Shown here in pieces: positions 1 through 9,669 of a stretch of 64,000 bases of DNA. The stretch's first letter is position 1, and the number at the start of each line of letters is the position of its first letter. This DNA is from Pseudomonas chlororaphis. Lineage in GTDB: Bacteria > Pseudomonadota > Gammaproteobacteria > Pseudomonadales > Pseudomonadaceae. Below the pieces are notes generated by a model. It was not told where the DNA came from, searched no databases, and was given only the letters and a program-made list of their open reading frames with translations. The position numbers were made by a program, and so were the translations under genes. The DNA is taken from the NCBI RefSeq assembly GCF_001921865.1, contig NZ_MSCT01000024.1, positions 1 through 64,000 of the forward strand. Direction: 5' to 3'.

Positions 1-1101
1 CTCGACCATCGCCGAGTACGGCCCCAGGTCAGCCACCAGCTGACTGCGCGATTGTTCGCGGACCGCCTTGAGTTCGGCGAGGAAGTCCGGGTCGGTCCGC
101 AGGCGGCCTTCGAGGCGGTCGGCCAGGCCGTCCAGGGCCAGCGCGGCGTCGCCGCAGATAAACAGTTCGCTGGCGTAGCCGCGGCCTTCGACGGCCGGGT
201 TGGCGTCGATGCGCAGGGTGTTCTGCGGCAGCTTCAGGGCGTACTTGAAGGTTTCGTTGCTGCGCAGGCGCGAGCCGGCGATCAGCAGTGCATCGCAGGT
301 TTGCAGGAACTGCTCGACCCGCTTGTTCTGCGAGAAGGCGCCGAGGCAACGCTCGTCGTCTTCGTTGACCACGCCGCGGCCCTGGGTCGAGGTGATGACC
401 CCCACGCCCATGGCCAGCAGGCGCTTGACCTGCGCCCCGGCGTGCCGCGCGCCGCCGCCGAGCCAGAGCAGCGGGCGCTTGGCCCCGGCCAGGCGTTCGG
501 CGACCAGGTCCAGGGCCTCTGGCGCCGGCACCGCGACCGGGATCGGCAGCGGCGACAGGTCGGTGGGCATCGGAATGAATGTGGACTGGATGTCGATCGG
601 GATTTCCACGCTGACCGGGCCGGTCGGCGCGGTCAGGGCAGTCTGCACCGCGAGCTTCAGGGTGCTGATGGCGGTCTCGACGCTGCGCACGCGGAACGCG
701 GCCTTGGACACCGCCTTGAGCATGTTCAGCTGGTCGCGGGCTTCGTGGATGTAGGCCAGTTCCTGGTCGAGGTACGGCGTTTCGATCTGCCCGGTGATGT
801 GCAACAGCGGGGTGCCGGCGGTCTGCGCCTCGACCATGGCCCCGGCGGCGTTGCCGGCCGCGGTGCCGGTGGAGGTCAGGCACACGCCCAGGCCGCCGGT
901 GGTGCGGGCATAGGCGTCGGCCATGTTGGCCGCGCCGGCCTCGCCGCGGGCCATGACGAAGCGGATATTGCCGCGTACGGCGAAGGCATCGAGGATCGGC
1001 ATGTTGTGGATCGAGATCACGCCGAACGCGGCCTTGACCTCGCATTGTTCGAGAAAGGCGGTGATGGCAGCGCCCACGGTGACAGTGTTTTCGTTACGCA
1101 T
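1..1101 (-). CDS. thiamine-diphosphate-dependent enzyme, acetolactate-synthase-like (partial)
   Basis: The frame runs from ATG at 1101 off the left edge (367 codons seen). It begins MRNENTVTVGAAITAFLEQC and shows the N-terminal ThDP-binding (PYR) domain over about residues 1-165, with the catalytic-glutamate region FVMARGEAGAANMADAYAR and the conserved GVCLTSTGTAAGNA stretch, followed by the central nucleotide-fold domain from about 190. The C-terminal PP domain that binds the diphosphate lies outside the window. Known family members ligate, decarboxylate or cleave 2-oxo acids and acyloins; the substrate here is unknown. The start codon overlaps the stop of the upstream SDR gene by 8 nt, so the two are probably translationally coupled. 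It is the last gene visible of the importer/dehydrogenase operon. Confidence 0.85.
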   Translation of the reverse strand, partial: MRNENTVTVGAAITAFLEQCEVKAAFGVISIHNMPILDAFAVRGNIRFVMARGEAGAANMADAYARTTGGLGVCLTSTGTAAGNAAGAMVEAQTAGTPLLHITGQIETPYLDQELAYIHEARDQLNMLKAVSKAAFRVRSVETAISTLKLAVQTALTAPTGPVSVEIPIDIQSTFIPMPTDLSPLPIPVAVPAPEALDLVAERLAGAKRPLLWLGGGARHAGAQVKRLLAMGVGVITSTQGRGVVNEDDERCLGAFSQNKRVEQFLQTCDALLIAGSRLRSNETFKYALKLPQNTLRIDANPAVEGRGYASELFICGDAALALDGLADRLEGRLRTDPDFLAELKAVREQSRSQLVADLGPYSAMVE

Positions 1102-1891
1102 GGCGGGACAGGCCTCCGGATACATCGATATGGCTGCCTGTGGTGTAAGCCGACAGAGGCGAGGCCAGGAACAGGATCGCGCGGGCCGCTTCCAGCGGCA
1201 GGCCCAGGCGCCCAAGGGGAATGTGTTTTTGTTGGGCCAGGCGGGCGGTCCATTGCGCCCAGTCGAGGTCGCGTTCTTCGCGGGCCTCGAAGCGCCGGCG
1301 CCATTGCCCGGACTCCACCAGGCCGATGAGGATGCCGTTGACCCGGATGCCCTGCGGGGCGAACTCGGTGGCCATCGAGCGCACCAGGTTCTTGATCCCG
1401 GCGCGGGCGGCCGAGGTGGCGACCATGTGCGGCTCCGGCTGGCTGGCCAGCAGCGAGTTGACGCAGACGATGGCGGCCTCGGCCTGGCTTTGCAGCTGGG
1501 CCTTGAAGGCGCGGACCGGGTTGATCACCGAGAAGAATTTCAGGTTCAGCTCTTCGGTCCAGGCCGCGTCGCTGGTGTCGGCGAAGGTCGAGACCCGGCC
1601 CTGCCCGGCGTTGTTGATCAGCACGCTGGCGGCGCCGAGCGCGGCCTGGCTGGCGGCGGCGAAGGCGTTTACCGATTCGGCGTCGAGCACGTCGCACGCC
1701 TGGGCCAGCAGCCGCGCTTCTGGGAAGCGTTGGCGCAGCCCGGCTTCGGCGCTGCGCAGGCGTTCGCCGTCGCGTCCGCAGAAGGCCACGGCGGCGCCGG
1801 CTTCCAGCAGCAGCTCGACGCAGGCCAGGCCGATGCCCGAGGAGCCGCCGGTGACGATCGCGGTACGGCCCTGGAGTTGATAAAGGCTCAT
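1094..1891 (-). CDS. SDR-family oxidoreductase lacking the usual Tyr-Lys pair
   Basis: 265 residues with a Rossmann glycine motif TGGSSGIG at 14-21, NNAG near 93-96 and a C-terminal VSGG segment, all typical of classical short-chain dehydrogenases. At the position of the catalytic YxxxK motif the protein reads HMVATSAARAG: the expected Tyr is Met156 and the Lys is Ser160. The chemistry may therefore differ from a normal NAD(P)-dependent alcohol dehydrogenase, or the protein may rely on other residues. It starts 1 nt after the IclR gene stops and overlaps the ThDP-enzyme gene, so it belongs to the same transcript. Family is sure; activity is not. Confidence 0.88.
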   Translation of the reverse strand: MSLYQLQGRTAIVTGGSSGIGLACVELLLEAGAAVAFCGRDGERLRSAEAGLRQRFPEARLLAQACDVLDAESVNAFAAASQAALGAASVLINNAGQGRVSTFADTSDAAWTEELNLKFFSVINPVRAFKAQLQSQAEAAIVCVNSLLASQPEPHMVATSAARAGIKNLVRSMATEFAPQGIRVNGILIGLVESGQWRRRFEAREERDLDWAQWTARLAQQKHIPLGRLGLPLEAARAILFLASPLSAYTTGSHIDVSGGLSRHA

Positions 1892-1892
1892 C

Positions 1893-2726
1893 TCAATCCC
1901 TCATCAAGGCGGTGACGCGGGATTGCCCGTCGTGGGCCACGCCGTTGTAGTTGAGCAGGCGCGACAGCTCGTCGGCGCTGCGGCGCACCTGCGACAGCAG
2001 CTCCTCGAAATTGACGTGGCCGATCTGCGTGGTGGGGATGGTCACGCCCAGGGCGGCGGCGATGCGCCCGCTCTGGTCGCGCACCGGGGCGGCCACCGTG
2101 GAGATCGCCGACTCGAAGAAACCTTCGCCGCTGACGAACCCGCGCTGGCGGTCGGCCTGGACCATGTCGAACAGCTCCAGCACGGTTTTCGGTGTGCTGT
2201 GGGAGTGCTGTTCCAAGTGCTCTTCGGGGTACAGCTCGCGCAGTTCGGCCAGCGACAGGTCTTCCAGGAGGATGCGCCCGAGCACCGTGGCGTGGGCCGG
2301 CAGGCGGGTGCCGACGTTGACCGCGTTGGAGAACACCGAGGGCGGCGAGACCTTGGCCACGTAGACGATCGAGCGGCCGTCGCGCACCACCAGGTTGCTT
2401 GGGTAGTTGAGGCGGTCGCACAAGCGTGCCAGCAGCGGTTGGCCGAGCTCGGTCAACTCCAGCGACGCGAGGTACTCGAAGCCCAGGCGCAGCACCGACA
2501 TGCCGAGGCGGTACTCGTTGCCGCTGCGGGTGACGAAACCCATGGTTTCCAGGGTGGTGAGCAGGCGGAAAATAGTCGAGCGCGGCAGGGCCAGGCGGCG
2601 TGCCAGTTCCGGCGCGGTCAGGGTGCGGTTGCGCCGGCTGAACTCGCAGAGCAGCAACAGGCCGCGTTCCAGGCCCGGCACTATGTATTTGTCCTGAGCG
2701 TCCTTCAGCAGATCGGAATCGTTCAT
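1893..2726 (-). CDS. IclR-family transcriptional regulator
   Basis: 277 residues. The N-terminal winged helix-turn-helix covers about residues 15-75 (ERGLLLLCEFSRR, LALPRSTIFRLLTTLETMGF), followed by an IclR effector-binding domain with the characteristic LPAHATVLGRILL stretch and a C-terminal SAISTVAAPVRD motif. Members bind palindromes and respond to small organic acids. The ATG overlaps the stop of the alpha/beta hydrolase gene (ATGA), so the regulator is translated inside the operon it most likely controls. The palindromic elements at 7632-7890 upstream of the first gene are the obvious operator candidates. Whether it activates or represses cannot be read from the sequence. Confidence 0.92.
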   Translation of the reverse strand: MNDSDLLKDAQDKYIVPGLERGLLLLCEFSRRNRTLTAPELARRLALPRSTIFRLLTTLETMGFVTRSGNEYRLGMSVLRLGFEYLASLELTELGQPLLARLCDRLNYPSNLVVRDGRSIVYVAKVSPPSVFSNAVNVGTRLPAHATVLGRILLEDLSLAELRELYPEEHLEQHSHSTPKTVLELFDMVQADRQRGFVSGEGFFESAISTVAAPVRDQSGRIAAALGVTIPTTQIGHVNFEELLSQVRRSADELSRLLNYNGVAHDGQSRVTALMRD

Positions 2727-3601
2727 AGGGTTCTACCTGTCAGGGATTCTTTGATGGCAAAGGCCAGGCGGCCCGCGACCACCAGCGGTTGTTCGATGGG
2801 GCTGGCGTGGCCCGCGTCGGCGATCAGGTCGAAGCGGGCGCCCAGGGCCTTGGCCAGGGTCAGGCAGGCCTCGGCCGGGGTGATGCGGTCGGCTTCGCCG
2901 CAATGCACTTCGCAGGGCATGGCGGGGCGGCCGTGGCGCAGCAGGTCGTCGCCGCACAGCAACTCGATGGCCTGGCGGTAGCCGCCGGGGTCGAGCCGCG
3001 CCATGTTCCAGCGCACCCAGGCCAGGGCCTGCGCGCTGGCGTTGGACGACAGCATGTGGGCGCTGCGCTGTTCGGCCAGGCCGGCGATGCCCAGGCGGTC
3101 GAGGTTCTCCAGGCGTTGCTGGCGCACCTGCTGGCGTTGCCCGGCGCGTTCCGGGGCGCCATAACCGCGGGCCGGGCTGATCAGCAGCAGGCGGCTCACG
3201 CGGTGTGCCTGGGCGCTGCGGGCGAAAGCCATCGCCGGCAACGCACCGAGGGAATGCCCCACCAGCACGCATCGCTCGACCTCCAGCGCGTCGAGCATCT
3301 GCACCAGGCGCGCGGCGTACTGCTCGGCCTTGGGCGCGGGGGACTCCAGCGGGCTGGAGTCGCCGTAGCCGGGCGCGTCCCAGGCGATGACCCGCGCCTG
3401 CGAGGCCAGTTGCCCGGCCACTTGCAGCCAGGACGCCGCCCCGGAGCCGATGCCGTGCAGCAACACGATCGCCGGCCCCGCGCCGCATTCGCGCAGGGCC
3501 TGCTGGCCCCCGGCCACGGGCACCCGGCGCTGGGCGAAGTCGCGGTCCAGTCGGGCTTCGAGGGTCGCCGCCGGCGCGGCGTGAGAGAGGCCAGGCAACA
3601 T
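2723..3601 (-). CDS. alpha/beta hydrolase
   Basis: 292 residues. The oxyanion-hole motif LLHGIGSG is near residue 47-54, the nucleophile elbow GHSLG at 115-119 gives Ser117, and DAGHASPIEQP near the C-terminus supplies the catalytic His (about residue 265). No signal peptide is evident, so it is cytoplasmic. Similar proteins hydrolyse C-C bonds, esters or lactones in catabolic pathways. It starts 4 nt after the cupin gene and its stop overlaps the start of the IclR gene. The substrate is unknown; operon context suggests it acts on an intermediate produced by the SDR or cupin enzymes. Confidence 0.88.
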   Translation of the reverse strand: MLPGLSHAAPAATLEARLDRDFAQRRVPVAGGQQALRECGAGPAIVLLHGIGSGAASWLQVAGQLASQARVIAWDAPGYGDSSPLESPAPKAEQYAARLVQMLDALEVERCVLVGHSLGALPAMAFARSAQAHRVSRLLLISPARGYGAPERAGQRQQVRQQRLENLDRLGIAGLAEQRSAHMLSSNASAQALAWVRWNMARLDPGGYRQAIELLCGDDLLRHGRPAMPCEVHCGEADRITPAEACLTLAKALGARFDLIADAGHASPIEQPLVVAGRLAFAIKESLTGRTL

Positions 3602-3605
3602 GGGC

Positions 3606-4145
3606 TTATCCGCGCTTGATCGAGGCCAGAGGGTGCTCTGGCGGGTAGGTCGGGGTGATCGGCTTTTTCGCGCCGAGCATCACGCACATCAGCGCGTCTT
3701 CGTCGCCGATGTTGATCTCTTCGCGGTACACCCCCGGCGGCACGGAAATCACGTCGCGGTCGGTGAGGACGGTCTCGAAGCGTTCGCCGTCCTTTTCCAG
3801 CACCACCTTGAGCTTGCCGCGCAGCACGAAGAACACTTCCTCGACGTCGATGTGCAGGTGCGGCGGGCCTTCGTGGCCGGCCGGGATGACCATGGTGGAG
3901 AAGGTGAAGTGCTCCGACGGGATGGTGTTCATGTCGCTGCTGACGCCGGTGCCGCCGGTGCCGATGTAGCGCATTTGCGCGCGGCGGAATTTCGGGTCGT
4001 AGTCGGCCTGGAACTTCAGCGCGTCCCAGTCGTACTTGCGCGTCTGGTAGCGGGCGATGCGGGTGTTCATCCAGCTTTCCAGGCTGGCGCCGGCAGGCCG
4101 CTCCCAGCTTTTCGGGGCGTCGTTTTGGGCGGATAGATCGGTCAT
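3606..4145 (-). CDS. cupin-domain protein
   Basis: 179 residues from the ATG at 4145; a longer in-frame start at 4364 would run into the upstream SDR gene and is rejected. The cupin core is at about 85-160: motif 1 appears as GPPHLHIDVEEVFFVLRG (two His and a Glu as likely metal ligands) and motif 2 as PPGVYREEINIG. The second motif has Tyr/Arg where the last metal His often sits, so metal binding is uncertain. The N-terminal part (SWMNTRIARYQTRKYDWDALKFQ) is unusual. It could be a small dioxygenase, an isomerase or a binding protein. It lies 13 nt downstream of the SDR gene in the catabolic operon. Confidence 0.85.
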   Translation of the reverse strand: MTDLSAQNDAPKSWERPAGASLESWMNTRIARYQTRKYDWDALKFQADYDPKFRRAQMRYIGTGGTGVSSDMNTIPSEHFTFSTMVIPAGHEGPPHLHIDVEEVFFVLRGKLKVVLEKDGERFETVLTDRDVISVPPGVYREEINIGDEDALMCVMLGAKKPITPTYPPEHPLASIKRG

Positions 4146-4158
4146 GGCAGTCTCCAGA

Positions 4159-4926
4159 TCAAGGCATGACGAACCCGCCGTTGACCGGCAGGGTTTGTCC
4201 AGTGATGAAGCGGGCAAGGTCGGACAGCGCGAACAGCACGGCGCCGCTGACGTCTTCGGGCAGTTGCGGGCGCTGGATGGCCCGCTGGTCGTTGTACAAG
4301 CGGTGGCGGGCCTCGGGCACGTAGGCGGTGGCTTCCACCAGCACCAGGCCGGGGGCGATGGCATTGACCGTGATGTTGTCGGCGCCCAGCTCGCGGGCCA
4401 GGCTGCGGGTCATGGCGATGATCGCGCCCTTGCTGGCGACGTAGGCCAACAGGTTCGGCGCGCCCCACAGCGGGGTGTCGGAGGCCAGGTTGACGATGGC
4501 GCCGCGGCCGCTGGCGCGCAGGGCCGGCAGGCAGGCGGTGGTCATCAGCCAGGTGCCGCGCACGTTGACCTGCATCACCTGGTCCCAGGTGTCGATGCTC
4601 AGTTCTTCGCAGCCCTTGCCGCCGGAGTTGGTGATCGAGGCGTTGTTCACCAGGCCGTCGAGGCCGCCGAGCAGGCCCACGGCGCCCGCGACGCAGGCGT
4701 CGATGGAGGCCGGCTGGGCGAGGTCGAGGCCCAGGGCCTGGACGTCCAGGCCCTGGGCCCGCAGTTCGCCGGCGGCCTGCTGCACGCGCTCTTCGAGCAC
4801 GTCGGCGATCGCCACCCGGGCGCCGGCCCGGCCGATGGCCTGGGCGAAGGCGTAGCCCAGGCCGCGGGCGCCGCCGGTGACCAGCACCCGGCGACCTTCG
4901 AGCAAGAGGTTCTGGCTGTTCATCAT
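4159..4926 (-). CDS. SDR-family oxidoreductase
   Basis: 255 residues, a classical short-chain dehydrogenase with every key motif: TGGARGLG at 17-24 (cofactor glycines), NNAS at 94-97, Ser149, and Tyr162-x-x-x-Lys166 in AYVASKGA. Asp42 in the AIADV stretch after strand 2 suggests NAD rather than NADP. It probably oxidises a secondary alcohol or reduces a ketone in the pathway encoded by this operon. The ATG overlaps the stop of the permease gene by 4 nt, so transport and catabolism are tied on one message. The substrate cannot be named. Confidence 0.9.
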   Translation of the reverse strand: MMNSQNLLLEGRRVLVTGGARGLGYAFAQAIGRAGARVAIADVLEERVQQAAGELRAQGLDVQALGLDLAQPASIDACVAGAVGLLGGLDGLVNNASITNSGGKGCEELSIDTWDQVMQVNVRGTWLMTTACLPALRASGRGAIVNLASDTPLWGAPNLLAYVASKGAIIAMTRSLARELGADNITVNAIAPGLVLVEATAYVPEARHRLYNDQRAIQRPQLPEDVSGAVLFALSDLARFITGQTLPVNGGFVMP

Positions 4927-5699
4927 TGGGTGCTCAACATGGCTTTGGGCAGGTAGTGCAGGACGCGTTTTTCCGCCCAGACCACGGCGCCGTAGGCGAT
5001 CACCCCGATCAGGGTGAGCATGACGATGGCGACGAACACCCCGGCGGTGTTGCCCTGGCCCTCGGCGTCCACCAGCAGGAAGCCCAGGCCCTGGTTACCG
5101 CCGACCAGCTCGCCGACGGTGACGCCGATCACCGCCAGGGTCGAGGCGATGCGCAAGCCGGAGAACAGGGCGGCCATGGCCGAGGGAAACTCCACCAGGC
5201 GGAAGATCTGCCAGCGGCTGGCGTTCATGGTGCGCACCAGGTTGATCATGTCCGGGTCGACGGTGCGGATCGCCGAGAGCACGTTGATCATCACCGGGAA
5301 GAACACGATCAGGATGGCGATCAGGATCTTCGGGTAGATGGTGTAGCCCAGCCACATCACGAACAGCGGCGCGAAGGCGACTTTCGGGGCGATCTGCAAG
5401 GCCAGGATGTACGGCGACAACATGGCTTCGGCGGCGGGCGACAGGCCCAGCGAGACCCCGATCGCCACCCCCAGCAGGGCGCCGAGACCGAAGCCGACGA
5501 CGATCTCCAGCGCGGTGATCAGGGTGTGCTGCGCCAGGCCGCCGCTGTGCCACATCACCAGGCTTTCCTGGGCGACGCGGCTCAGCTGCGGCATGACGAA
5601 TTCGGGCATGCCGAGCAGCCCCGGGCCCCATTGCCAGAGCACCAGGAACAGGACCAGCAGCGCGGCGCTGCCGAGCATGGAGTGATTCAGGCTTTTCAT
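4923..5699 (-). CDS. ABC transporter permease, SsuC/TauC type
   Basis: 258 residues with about six membrane segments and the BPD_transp_1 signature in the C-terminal half (RTMNASRWQIFRLVEFPSAM, the EAA loop that contacts the ATPase). The family serves sulfonate, taurine, thiamine-precursor and aromatic-acid importers. It is flanked by its binding protein and overlaps the downstream SDR gene by 4 nt. It sits in the inner membrane and forms the channel of an importer for the substrate of this operon. Confidence 0.92.
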   Translation of the reverse strand: MKSLNHSMLGSAALLVLFLVLWQWGPGLLGMPEFVMPQLSRVAQESLVMWHSGGLAQHTLITALEIVVGFGLGALLGVAIGVSLGLSPAAEAMLSPYILALQIAPKVAFAPLFVMWLGYTIYPKILIAILIVFFPVMINVLSAIRTVDPDMINLVRTMNASRWQIFRLVEFPSAMAALFSGLRIASTLAVIGVTVGELVGGNQGLGFLLVDAEGQGNTAGVFVAIVMLTLIGVIAYGAVVWAEKRVLHYLPKAMLSTQ

Positions 5700-5727
5700 C
5701 GTGTGCGTACCTTGTGGTCCCGGTGGC

Positions 5728-6720
5728 TCATTGCGCGGCGACCGGGTTGTCGACGAACTGGTTGGTGAACAGGTCTTCGAGCTTGGGCTCCTGGCTGACG
5801 ATGCCTTCGCTGACGTAGAACTGGCGGACCTTGTCCAGGCGCTGCGGGTCGATGCGGCCGAGCACGCCCTGGTTGGTGTAGACGTGCTCGACGTAGAGCT
5901 TGAAGACCTTCTCCAGCGAGTCTTCCTTGCCGGCGTAGGCCGGTACCGCCTTGGCGAAGGTCACCGCGGCGGCGCGCGGGTCCTGGATGATGTCGCGCAT
6001 GCCTTGCAGGGTGGCCTGGACCACGCCGCGCACGACCTTGGGCTGATTCTTGATGGCGTCGTCGGAGGCGAGGATCGCCTGGGCCATGCTGTCGAAAATC
6101 TGCGCCTGGGGAATCAGCTTGATCGGCACCCCGGCCTCTTCGGCGTTGACCACCCAGTCCGGCACGCCGGCCATGGCCTGGGCCTTGTCGGCCGAGAACA
6201 GCTGCCAGACCCCGGCGGGGCCGGCGGCCTGGATATTCACGTCGTTCTTGCCCAGGCCGGCTTTGCGCAGCGAGGCGAGCAGGGCGTAGTAGGTGGTGTC
6301 GGAATAGGACATCACCGTCAGGGTCTTGCCCTTGAGGTCGGCGATGGAGCCGATGTTCTCGCGGGCATTGGTGGCGATCATGGTCACCCCGCCCGCGCCC
6401 AGCACGGCCACGGCGCGCACCGGGATGCCATTGGCCCGGACCACGATCGGCGTGTCGCCGATGGCGCCGCCGAGCAGGGCGTTGCCGGCACCGATCTGCT
6501 TGGCCACGTCGACACCGCCCTTGGCGGCGATAAAGGTCAGGTTCAGGTCCTGGGCGGCGTAGTAACCCTTCTCCTTGGCGATGATCCAGGGCGCGAATGC
6601 CGGCGAGTTGGGCGGCGCCGGCAGCAGGTAGGTGACATCGGTCGGCTGCGCCTGGGCGACGCCGGCCAGGCCGAGGCCCAGGCTGACGGCGCAAAGGTGG
6701 TGGAACAGAGACTTGAGCAT
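5728..6720 (-). CDS. ABC transporter substrate-binding protein, NMT1/SsuA-like
   Basis: 330 residues with a clear signal peptide (MLKSLFHHLCAVSLGLGLAGVAQA, cleavage after AQA). The mature protein shows the NMT1/THI5-like layout: an N-terminal SPAFAPWIIAKEKGYY segment, then GDTP and SYSDTTYYALLASLRKAGL. Periplasmic; it captures the ligand and hands it to the permease 28 nt downstream. Relatives bind alkanesulfonates, nitrate, pyrimidine precursors or aromatic acids, so the fold does not fix the ligand. Confidence 0.9.
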   Translation of the reverse strand: MLKSLFHHLCAVSLGLGLAGVAQAQPTDVTYLLPAPPNSPAFAPWIIAKEKGYYAAQDLNLTFIAAKGGVDVAKQIGAGNALLGGAIGDTPIVVRANGIPVRAVAVLGAGGVTMIATNARENIGSIADLKGKTLTVMSYSDTTYYALLASLRKAGLGKNDVNIQAAGPAGVWQLFSADKAQAMAGVPDWVVNAEEAGVPIKLIPQAQIFDSMAQAILASDDAIKNQPKVVRGVVQATLQGMRDIIQDPRAAAVTFAKAVPAYAGKEDSLEKVFKLYVEHVYTNQGVLGRIDPQRLDKVRQFYVSEGIVSQEPKLEDLFTNQFVDNPVAAQ

Positions 6721-6760
6721 GGGGACTCCTGAATCGGTTAGGGGGCCGCGAGGGCGGTGA

Positions 6761-7612
6761 TCAATGCAGTTCGGTGTCCGCGCCGACTTGCAGCAACTCC
6801 ATCAGGCGGCCCACCAGCGGGCCGATTTCCGGCAGCTTGCGGCGCTCCAGCGGGTTGTCGCGAAACGGCAGGTCGATGCTGATTTCTTCGATGATGGTGC
6901 CGGGGCGGGCGCTCATGACCAGCAACCGGTCGGACATGGCGATGCCCTCGATCAGGTCGTGGGTGATGAACAGGGCGGTTTTCTTTTCGTCGAACAGCAT
7001 CCGCGCCATGTCCTGTTGCAGGATCATCTTGGTCTGGGCGTCGAGGGCGGAAAACGGCTCGTCGAGGAACAGCACCTGCGGGTCGATGGCCAGGGTGCGG
7101 GCCAGGGCCGCGCGTTGGCGCATGCCGCCGGACAGCTGGAACGGGTAGTGATCGGCGAAGCCCTTGAGGTGGCAGCGTTCGAGCAGGTCGTTCGCCACCG
7201 CCTGGCGGGTCGCGGCGGCCACGCCCTGGATCTCCAGCCCCAGCTCGACGTTGCGGCGGATGCTGCGCCAGGGCATCAGCAGGTCCTTTTGCAGCATGAA
7301 GGCGACCTGCGGCACCGGCCCGGTGACCGGCTCGCCGCCGACGAACACTTCGCCTTCGCTGGGGCGGTACAGGCCGGAACCCATATTGAGGATAGTGCTC
7401 TTGCCGCAACCGGAGGGGCCGATGATCGAGACCACTTCGCCCCGGCGGATCTTGAAATTCACCTCGCGAATCGCGAACGGCGCCGAGGACTGGCCCTTGG
7501 CCGGGAAACATTTGCCGACATTGCGAAACTCGATTTCAGTCGGCTCCAGATCTTCCTTGGGAGCGGGCTTATTCCATTGCGGGGCGACGGCGTACATCTC
7601 TTTCACAGCCAT
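6761..7612 (-). CDS. ABC transporter ATP-binding protein, SsuB/TauB type
   Basis: 283 residues. Walker A GPSGCGKST at 65-73, a Q-loop (FMLQKDLLMPW), the ABC signature LSGGMRQR, Walker B VLFLDEPFSALD and the switch His (ITHDLIEGIAM) are all present. It energises import together with the permease and binding protein that follow. It is the first gene of the operon: the next gene on this strand begins 40 nt downstream and the 450-nt region in front contains the palindromic elements. The start at 7612 has only a weak ribosome site, so ATG 7597 is possible. Confidence 0.9.
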   Translation of the reverse strand: MAVKEMYAVAPQWNKPAPKEDLEPTEIEFRNVGKCFPAKGQSSAPFAIREVNFKIRRGEVVSIIGPSGCGKSTILNMGSGLYRPSEGEVFVGGEPVTGPVPQVAFMLQKDLLMPWRSIRRNVELGLEIQGVAAATRQAVANDLLERCHLKGFADHYPFQLSGGMRQRAALARTLAIDPQVLFLDEPFSALDAQTKMILQQDMARMLFDEKKTALFITHDLIEGIAMSDRLLVMSARPGTIIEEISIDLPFRDNPLERRKLPEIGPLVGRLMELLQVGADTELH

Positions 7613-7631
7613 TGGGAAGGTTCTCTGGTCT

Positions 7632-7647
7632 GTTTTATAGGTGATAC
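7632..7647. promoter_or_regulatory. degenerate copy of the GTTTTATA operator-like element
   Basis: GTTTTATAGGTGATAC agrees with the perfect palindrome at 7875-7890 at 12 of 16 positions and keeps the left half-site whole. It lies about 20 nt in front of the first gene of the ABC/catabolic operon, where a bound protein could block transcription or translation start. Confidence 0.4.
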
Positions 7648-7749
7648 GCCGTTTAGTGCATGAACAATGCCAGTGCTTTAAGCACGGTTGTTTTTGTCAA
7701 AAAGTCCTTATGTATTAATCGGTTAAGAGCAGTTAGTTGAAAATGCAAT

Positions 7750-7765
7750 GTTTTATATATGAAAC
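7750..7765. promoter_or_regulatory. operator-like palindrome, near-perfect copy
   Basis: GTTTTATATATGAAAC matches the 16-bp palindrome at 7875 except for one base. Its centre is 125 bp from that copy and 118 bp from the one at 7632, about 11-12 helical turns each. GTTT-N8-AAAC agrees with IclR-type operators in general form. Confidence 0.5.
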
Positions 7766-7874
7766 ACGGTTTCTTATCTGGCACGAATTTGCACACTGCC
7801 CGGGCATGGCCTGGGAAGTTGCAAGAAGTTGGGGCTGTTTCAGGTAACGCCAAAGGGCGATAACAGGCTTATTT

Positions 7875-7890
7875 GTTTTATATATAAAAC
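7875..7890. promoter_or_regulatory. perfect 16-bp palindrome, candidate IclR operator
   Basis: GTTTTATATATAAAAC is identical to its reverse complement. It stands in an AT-rich stretch within the otherwise GC-rich 450-bp region between the ABC operon and aspA and has two related copies nearer the operon. Binding by the operon's IclR protein is an inference. Confidence 0.5.
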
Positions 7891-7962
7891 GTGCGGCTCG
7901 GAAGTTTCGGCGCTCTTTATATAGAAGCAATCGGCCAAGGCGGGGAGTTGGGAACGGCAGGC

Positions 7963-7996
7963 AAAAAAAAGGGCCTGGAGACGAATCTCCAAGCCC
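7963..7996 (-). terminator. intrinsic terminator of aspA
   Basis: On the minus strand GGGCTTGGAGA and TCTCCAGGCCC pair around a TTCG loop with one G-T pair, followed by eight T. It lies about 70 nt after the aspA stop. Confidence 0.9.
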
Positions 7997-8064
7997 TCAA
8001 AAGGTGAGAGGTGTCTAGTCCCTCGACCTGGTGAGCGTTGCCCTGTCGCCAGGGCGGGCGTTGG

Positions 8065-9501
<1,437 letters not shown>

Positions 9502-9669
9502 CTCGATATGGACCCGGTCTGTGCCGGAACGCTGCGAATCCTAGGCCTGTGGGAAAATTTGGGCCAATGCTGTTAAACACTGCCCTATGCATAAACGGCA
9601 TAATGTCCGTGTGACGCCGCTTGCGCGGCAAACGTGTGACCTAAAATGGTGCGCCCCCTGGAGGACGTG

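Noticed and set aside
3606..4364. Extended 252-codon cupin frame
   Set aside because: The first 73 codons overlap the SDR gene out of phase; ATG 4145 lies at the proper place 13 nt after the SDR stop.
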